Below, piece by piece: positions 14,567 through 18,327 of a stretch of 18,327 nucleotides of DNA. Position 1 is the stretch's first letter. The number at the start of each line of letters is the position of its first letter. The position numbers were made by a program, and so were the translations under genes. Below the pieces are notes generated by a model, which saw only the letters and a program-made list of their open reading frames with translations, searched no databases and had not been told where the DNA came from. This DNA is from Candidatus Nitrosotenuis sp. (GTDB taxonomy: Archaea; Thermoproteota; Nitrososphaeria; Nitrososphaerales; Nitrosopumilaceae): contig JAHEXS010000009.1 in NCBI GenBank assembly GCA_023252015.1, positions 1 to 18,327 of the forward strand. Reading direction: 5' to 3'.

Positions 14567-15412
14567 ATGAAGACAATAGCCATAGGCTCACTCTTCGTAA
14601 TAGTCGCAATGGTCGCAATTGCTCCATCAGCTTTTGCTGATCACATGACAGCTGAAGTAAGTACTCCTGTTGGTTCTTCTACACAGGGTTGTGAAAAAAC
14701 CAATGAGTGCTTTATTCCAGACGAGGTAACTGTTGATGTCGGTAGCGAGGTCACATGGACAAATGATGATTCTGCTGCACATACTGTTACCAGTGGCAAT
14801 ATCGAGGGTGGTCCAGATGGAAAATTTAATAGCGACCTTTTCCTTGCAGGAAAAAAATTCTCACATAAATTTGATGAAGCGGGAGAATTTCCATACTTCT
14901 GTCAAGTTCATCCATGGATGAAAGGAACAGTAATTGTTCAAGCTCATGCAGATGGTGAACATGATGAAGGAGAAGGTTATGCAATGACAATGACAGCAGA
15001 CAAATCAGTAAACATCAAAGTAGGTTCTGCAAAACCAACAGCTGATGAGGAATTGACTCTAGAGGTCGAATTCACAGATTCTGATGGAAAGGCGATAAGC
15101 CACGTCAACTATGACATTACTGCAATGCAAGATGGAAAGGAAGTTCTTGCCATGTCAGGTGAACACACCCATACGGGTAATGCAAACTACAAGACTTCAA
15201 AATTAAGCTCTGATAGTCCAGTAGATGTCCAGATCAAAATTCTAGGAATCGGACTTCCAGACGACCAAGCAAATTGGAAATCTCCAAAAGACGAAACGGT
15301 ATCAGTCCAAGTTGTACCTGAATTTGGTCAAGTTGCCATGATGATTCTGGCAGTTGCCATAGTAAGCATTGTTGCTGTCACTGCAAGATCTAAAGTAATT
15401 CCAAGACTTTAG
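14567..15412 (+). CDS. Plastocyanin-like blue-copper protein with Ig-like domain and PEFG-CTERM sorting signal
   Basis: 281 residues. Signal peptide 1-25 ('IAIGSLFVIVAMVAIAPSAFA'). The cupredoxin domain (about 28-126) has the type 1 copper ligands His72 ('AAHTVTSGN'), Cys112, His115 and Met118 ('YFCQVHPWMKG'). Cys42 and Cys48 may form a disulfide. An Ig-like beta domain follows ('SVNIKVGSAKPTADEELTLE' ... 'VNYDITAMQDGKEV'), and the protein ends with 'VPEFGQ', a hydrophobic helix and 'ARSKVIPRL', a textbook PEFG-CTERM signal. It is probably a surface-anchored electron carrier; ammonia-oxidising archaea use such proteins in place of c-type cytochromes. ATG 14567 is chosen because it starts the signal peptide directly and is well placed relative to the TATA box. 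Its 3' end is 5 bp from the convergent YtkA-like gene. Confidence 0.92.
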   Translation: MKTIAIGSLFVIVAMVAIAPSAFADHMTAEVSTPVGSSTQGCEKTNECFIPDEVTVDVGSEVTWTNDDSAAHTVTSGNIEGGPDGKFNSDLFLAGKKFSHKFDEAGEFPYFCQVHPWMKGTVIVQAHADGEHDEGEGYAMTMTADKSVNIKVGSAKPTADEELTLEVEFTDSDGKAISHVNYDITAMQDGKEVLAMSGEHTHTGNANYKTSKLSSDSPVDVQIKILGIGLPDDQANWKSPKDETVSVQVVPEFGQVAMMILAVAIVSIVAVTARSKVIPRL

Positions 15413-15414
15413 AA

Positions 15415-15433
15415 TTCTTATTTTCTTTTTATC
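15415..15433 (+). terminator. T-rich terminator-like tract after the blue-copper gene
   Basis: Directly after the stop codon the sequence TTCTTATTTTCTTTTTATC is pyrimidine-rich, the form of archaeal intrinsic terminators. It lies within the last codons of the convergent gene on the other strand, so terminator and coding sequence would share the same bases. Confidence 0.35.
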
Positions 15434-16053
15434 ATTGCAATTACTGCAAGTATTACGCCTGCTGCTCCAAGTGTCAAACCAAGAACCCCAAAGTCATATG
15501 CCTTGGAAAGATCAAGATTTGTTCCAGGTTTAACATTACCTAATTTTGATTTGATTGCAGTGACATCCTTTTGGAGTGATGACATGGCATTCTTTAATGC
15601 GCCCACATCCTGACCAGAGGACGAGCCTGAAGGAGGAAATGCAAGAACATCAGTGCTTTCCACATCTTCAATTGGAATTTCTTGGTTTACTGGTACTCCA
15701 TTTAGTGTTCCTTTAAGTTCAACTGAAATGGAGCCAGTCTTGGTTGGGATAATTTTTGCATAATAATTTCCAGGTTTTACATCAGAAAGTATGTCTAATG
15801 TTTTTGTGGCGCTGCCAGACTTTGCAATAACCTCCAAGTCTTTGAATGAATTCGTTACAGGAGTTTTGATTCCATTTCCGTCATCCTGGTTAAATTCAAA
15901 GGTTATCGCGTTTTGAATTCCAACTAGCGGAGGTTCCTCTTTCCATCCTATTTCAATTTTATATTGTTCTGCAGTAATTGTTGTGTGTGCATATGCAGAG
16001 TAAAAGCCAAATCCTAAGAGAAAGATGAACAATACTGCAAAATGATTTTTCAT
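15418..16053 (-). CDS. Secreted membrane-anchored YtkA-like protein with coiled coil
   Basis: 211 residues with an ATG at 16053. Signal peptide 1-22 ('FAVLFIFLLGFGFYSAYA'), predicted cleavage just before His23. The mature part begins with a beta-sandwich: 'YKIEIGWKEEPPLVGIQNAI' is very typical of the exported YtkA/FixH-like domains that accompany CopC, and 'PGNYYAKIIPTKTGSISVEL' is its last strand pair. A linker (135-150), a short coiled coil ('ALKNAMSSLQKDVTAIKSKL', 152-171) and a C-terminal membrane helix (about 187-207) ending 'MIKRK' follow. It lies outside the membrane, anchored at the C-terminus. It is divergent from the CopC-CopD fusion, so a joint role in copper handling is likely; direct copper binding is not shown by any Cys/Met cluster. 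Confidence 0.78.
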   Translation of the reverse strand: MKNHFAVLFIFLLGFGFYSAYAHTTITAEQYKIEIGWKEEPPLVGIQNAITFEFNQDDGNGIKTPVTNSFKDLEVIAKSGSATKTLDILSDVKPGNYYAKIIPTKTGSISVELKGTLNGVPVNQEIPIEDVESTDVLAFPPSGSSSGQDVGALKNAMSSLQKDVTAIKSKLGNVKPGTNLDLSKAYDFGVLGLTLGAAGVILAVIAMIKRK

Positions 16054-16077
16054 AATAATCGATAGTCCAAATCATGT

Positions 16078-16088
16078 TATTATCTTTA
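16078..16088 (-). promoter_or_regulatory. TATA-like box for the YtkA-like gene
   Basis: The minus-strand AT-rich segment CATAAAGATAA is about 28-35 nt before the ATG at 16053. It lies back to back with the CopCD promoter, leaving about 10-40 bp in between for regulators. Confidence 0.3.
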
Positions 16089-16096
16089 TGCAAGAG

Positions 16097-16118
16097 TGGT
16101 AGAACTACCAAAGTGGTA
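16097..16118. promoter_or_regulatory. Inverted repeat plus third half-site in the copper-gene divergent promoter
   Basis: TGGTAGAACTACCA (16097-16110) has perfect 6-bp arms around AA, and a further TGGTA occurs at 16114-16118. It lies between the two divergent promoters and ends about six bases before the TTTAAAT box of the CopCD gene, a position where a bound protein would overlap the BRE. Candidate operator; the regulator is unknown. Confidence 0.45.
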
Positions 16119-16123
16119 ATTTG

Positions 16124-16130
16124 TTTAAAT
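16124..16130 (+). promoter_or_regulatory. TATA-like box for the CopC-CopD fusion
   Basis: TTTAAAT is centred about 29 nt before the TTG start at 16156 and supports that start. The frame upstream is closed by an in-frame stop in the same region. Confidence 0.45.
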
Positions 16131-16155
16131 TAGCAAAAGCACTATCAAAAGTAAA

Positions 16156-18327
16156 TTGAAAAAATTTCTAATCATTCCATTTTTAATTATAATTTCCAGC
16201 ATGCCTCATGCGTATGCACATCCATTCATTGTCAGTTCAGATCCTGCTAAATCCTCAAGTGTCTCAGCTGGGATTGAGCAGATTGTAATCCATTATTCAG
16301 AAACAGTGGAAATTGGATTTAGTGCAATCAAAATATTTGATAGTAATGGAAATCAGATAGACAACAAGGATACAAAATACATAGGTAACGAGTCCACGCT
16401 TGTAGTTACCACTTCTCCACTAAAAGACGGAATCTATACTGTTACAAGCAAGACTCTTTCCAAAATTGATGGACATTTAGTAGATGAGGCATTTGTCTTT
16501 GGTGTCGGTAATGTTACTGTTCCTCCTCAAAAACCACGTGACATAACGGAATCGATATATTTTCCAGAAGCTGGAGCACGTTTTCCAGGTATTATAGGAC
16601 AGGTCGTGGTACTTGGATCCGTAATATCTTCTGTTGCAATATGGGGGACAATGCGAAAAAAGAAGATTATGAAGGAAAATCTTTCCGAGTTGCAGAAATT
16701 CTACCAGTCCAAGTTTTCTTCTGTTACCGGAATTGGCTTGTTCTTAGTTTTTGCATCAAACATTTTGATGCTTGTTGTACAAACATTACGCCTTCAAACA
16801 TCTGCTTCTGCGATATTACAGACATCATTTGGCTCAGTATGGATAATCAGAATGGCAATAACTGTAGTTTTACTTGCAGTATGGTTCTTGATGGAAAACA
16901 AATCAAATGTTTCAAACAAAAAACAAGTTTTGTTACTAGTGTTATCTCTGATATTGATTAGCACTACAACAATAATCGGTCATGCGGCCGCAAGTGAACA
17001 ACTTTCTGCAATAATAATTGATTATGCGCACAATCTGATTGCGTCAGTATGGATTGGAGGTATAGTCTTTTTTGGATTCATTTTGCTTCCCGCTTTATCA
17101 AAATTGGACGGCAACAAGAAAGAAATAATCACGTTATTGACCATTCCAAGATTTTCATCAATGATAGTCATTTCACTTGGAATTTTGGTGATTACAGGAC
17201 CTACACTTTTGTGGCTATTGGAAGACGATGTTACGTTGCTTACTCAGTCTTCGTATGGGTTTTTAATAATGGCAAAAATTGGGGTAGCTTCCATCATGGC
17301 AGCAATTGGAGGATACAATCAGTTCAAAATACAAAAGTCTGCAGAAAGAGACATCAAATCAAATACAATTAATGTCCACAGAAAACTTGGCAAGTCATTA
17401 AAAACAGAAGCAGTACTTGGTGTAATCCTGCTTGGCATAGTTGCACTGTTGACTAACTCATCACTTCCTACTAGTCAAGCTCAACAAGCACAGATACAAC
17501 AGATCATAAATGGTTTTCAGACATCGGAGTTTTCTGAAAATGCAAGATTTGATGTCAATATTGATCCATTCGCAAGCGGTTCCAATACAATTGTCATATC
17601 TGTTTTTGATTCTGATGGAAATCCCCTGACAGATATCGATAGCTTGAAGGTAAAGGTTTCAAATCCACAAAGAAATATTGCACCAATTGACATACCAACA
17701 AGTAAAGTATCAGAAAACAAAAATGAGTATCGGGGAAATCTAACGTTTGGCTTCTCAGGAAACTGGAATGTTGAGATAGAGGCAAAGAGAAAAGATCACG
17801 TAAATGAAAGTATTCGATTTTTAGTAGTAGTAAAGCCTCACATATCTGAGCTAAAAACGCAGATAGTTGAATATGACATACAGGTAAAGGGAGCAGGATT
17901 GCTTTATCCCACATATGACGGCAACGACACTATTTGGATTAGCGATTCATCACAGCCTCGCTTGTGGAAATTTTCCATAGAAAATAAGCAATTCAAATCA
18001 TACACGTTCGAAGGGGGTAAGACCACAGTATTTCTCAAAATAGCATCTGATGGGTTGGTGTGGTTTACCGATACACCTGATTCCAAAATAGGATATTTTG
18101 ATCCAGCAACAGAAAAATTCCAGACAATTTCACTTCCAACAAAATCAATTCCAATCTCATTGGAAACAGATCTTGACGGAAACATCTGGATTGCACTTGT
18201 AGACCAGGACATGCTGCTAAAATATGATCCTCTAACTAGCAAATTTGAAGAACATAAAATTCCTACCAATCCAGCAGGGCCTGCAGCACTTGCACGAGAT
18301 GCAACTGGAAACATTTGGTTTGCTGAA
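16156..18327 (+). CDS. CopC-CopD fusion with YtkA-like domain and C-terminal beta-propeller (partial, 3' end off the right edge)
   Basis: The frame is open for 724 codons to the window edge. TTG 16156 is chosen because it gives a signal peptide (1-21, 'FLIIPFLIIISSMPHAYA'); the next ATG (16201) would cut it in half. The mature start is His22 ('HPFIVSSDPA'), followed by a CopC domain to about 120 with 'SKIDGHLVDEAFVFGVG' (Asp105, His107): His22 plus these match the CopC Cu(II) site. A multi-helix CopD membrane domain follows (about 143-450; 'FGSVWIIRMAIT', 'DYAHNLIASVWIGG' and 'VHRKLG' motifs). Residues about 470-575 form an exported beta domain ('FDVNIDPFASGSNT'), and from 577 there are repeats like those of virginiamycin B lyase propellers ('DGLVWFTDTPDSKIGYFD', 'DLDGNIWIALVDQD', 'DATGNIWFAE'). 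Likely function: copper binding and uptake across the membrane, perhaps sensed or scaffolded by the propeller. Confidence 0.88.
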   Translation, partial: MKKFLIIPFLIIISSMPHAYAHPFIVSSDPAKSSSVSAGIEQIVIHYSETVEIGFSAIKIFDSNGNQIDNKDTKYIGNESTLVVTTSPLKDGIYTVTSKTLSKIDGHLVDEAFVFGVGNVTVPPQKPRDITESIYFPEAGARFPGIIGQVVVLGSVISSVAIWGTMRKKKIMKENLSELQKFYQSKFSSVTGIGLFLVFASNILMLVVQTLRLQTSASAILQTSFGSVWIIRMAITVVLLAVWFLMENKSNVSNKKQVLLLVLSLILISTTTIIGHAAASEQLSAIIIDYAHNLIASVWIGGIVFFGFILLPALSKLDGNKKEIITLLTIPRFSSMIVISLGILVITGPTLLWLLEDDVTLLTQSSYGFLIMAKIGVASIMAAIGGYNQFKIQKSAERDIKSNTINVHRKLGKSLKTEAVLGVILLGIVALLTNSSLPTSQAQQAQIQQIINGFQTSEFSENARFDVNIDPFASGSNTIVISVFDSDGNPLTDIDSLKVKVSNPQRNIAPIDIPTSKVSENKNEYRGNLTFGFSGNWNVEIEAKRKDHVNESIRFLVVVKPHISELKTQIVEYDIQVKGAGLLYPTYDGNDTIWISDSSQPRLWKFSIENKQFKSYTFEGGKTTVFLKIASDGLVWFTDTPDSKIGYFDPATEKFQTISLPTKSIPISLETDLDGNIWIALVDQDMLLKYDPLTSKFEEHKIPTNPAGPAALARDATGNIWFAE

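Noticed and set aside
16983..16990. 8-bp palindrome GCGGCCGC
   Set aside because: It codes for part of a CopD helix (His-Ala-Ala-Ala) and has no flanking structure; chance is sufficient.
16641..17372. Plus-strand frames of about 106 codons inside the CopCD gene
   Set aside because: They are in a different frame from the coherent CopD helices and are shadows of that gene, whose frame is open from 16156 to the edge.
17517..18314. Minus-strand frames of 67-136 codons opposite the CopCD fusion
   Set aside because: The plus strand encodes continuous CopD and propeller repeats here; the opposite frames have low-complexity composition and no recognisable motif.

Overview
The window looks like a chromosomal segment of an ammonia-oxidising archaeon (Nitrososphaerota/Thaumarchaeota, probably a Nitrosopumilales-type low-GC genome). 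The evidence is a plastocyanin-like secreted protein ending in a PEFG-CTERM signal, C-terminal repeats of the 'IPxWIKNNAKWW' type on a secreted protein, a CFI-box secreted protein, a CopC/CopD fusion, a class II ribonucleotide reductase (RNR), a thiolase with a DUF35 partner, and AT-rich TATA boxes about 25 nt upstream of many start codons, as expected for leaderless archaeal transcripts. Genus is not resolvable by eye. No rRNA, tRNA, CRISPR array or transposase was seen, and no gene-free stretch exceeds 300 bp.

Left part (1-8753, all minus strand): in transcription order this holds an acetyl-CoA acetyltransferase-like thiolase and its DUF35 Zn-ribbon/OB partner, a 53-residue Zn-ribbon protein with a TTG start, a 700-residue HTH + ATP-cone + NrdD-like protein, the B12-dependent class II RNR, and a membrane-anchored TIM-barrel glycoside-hydrolase-like protein that runs off the left edge. 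The RNR carries a 355-residue LAGLIDADG intein placed immediately before the Cys of the NPCGE active-site motif. The 700-residue protein is the most intriguing gene. It has the fold signature of anaerobic RNR but lacks the glycyl-radical tail, and apparently also the active-site Cys. It is fused to a winged helix and an ATP-cone and lies directly upstream of the true RNR. I propose it is a nucleotide-sensing transcription regulator of nrdJ, analogous to but not homologous in architecture with bacterial NrdR. An inverted repeat (GGTAAT-N21-ATTACC) brackets the likely nrdJ TATA region.

Middle part (8793-11046): an orphan protein with two topoisomerase-type Zn fingers (plus strand) converges with and overlaps a nitrilase-superfamily amidase. 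Next on the minus strand are a 58-residue 4-oxalocrotonate tautomerase-like protein and a rhomboid protease.

Right part (11111-18327): an island of secreted or membrane-anchored proteins. It contains a 544-residue protein with a nearly identical 97-bp internal duplication, a secreted protein with a 'CG...PGxYxTAI' segment, a CFI-box protein, a PEFG-CTERM blue-copper protein, and a divergent pair made of a YtkA-like/coiled-coil membrane-anchored protein and a CopC-CopD-beta-propeller fusion. Both members of that pair are predicted to begin, after signal-peptide cleavage, with His. Several of these proteins share an Ig-like beta-sandwich pattern. The theme of this part is copper handling and cell-surface chemistry, as expected in archaea whose respiratory chain uses copper proteins.
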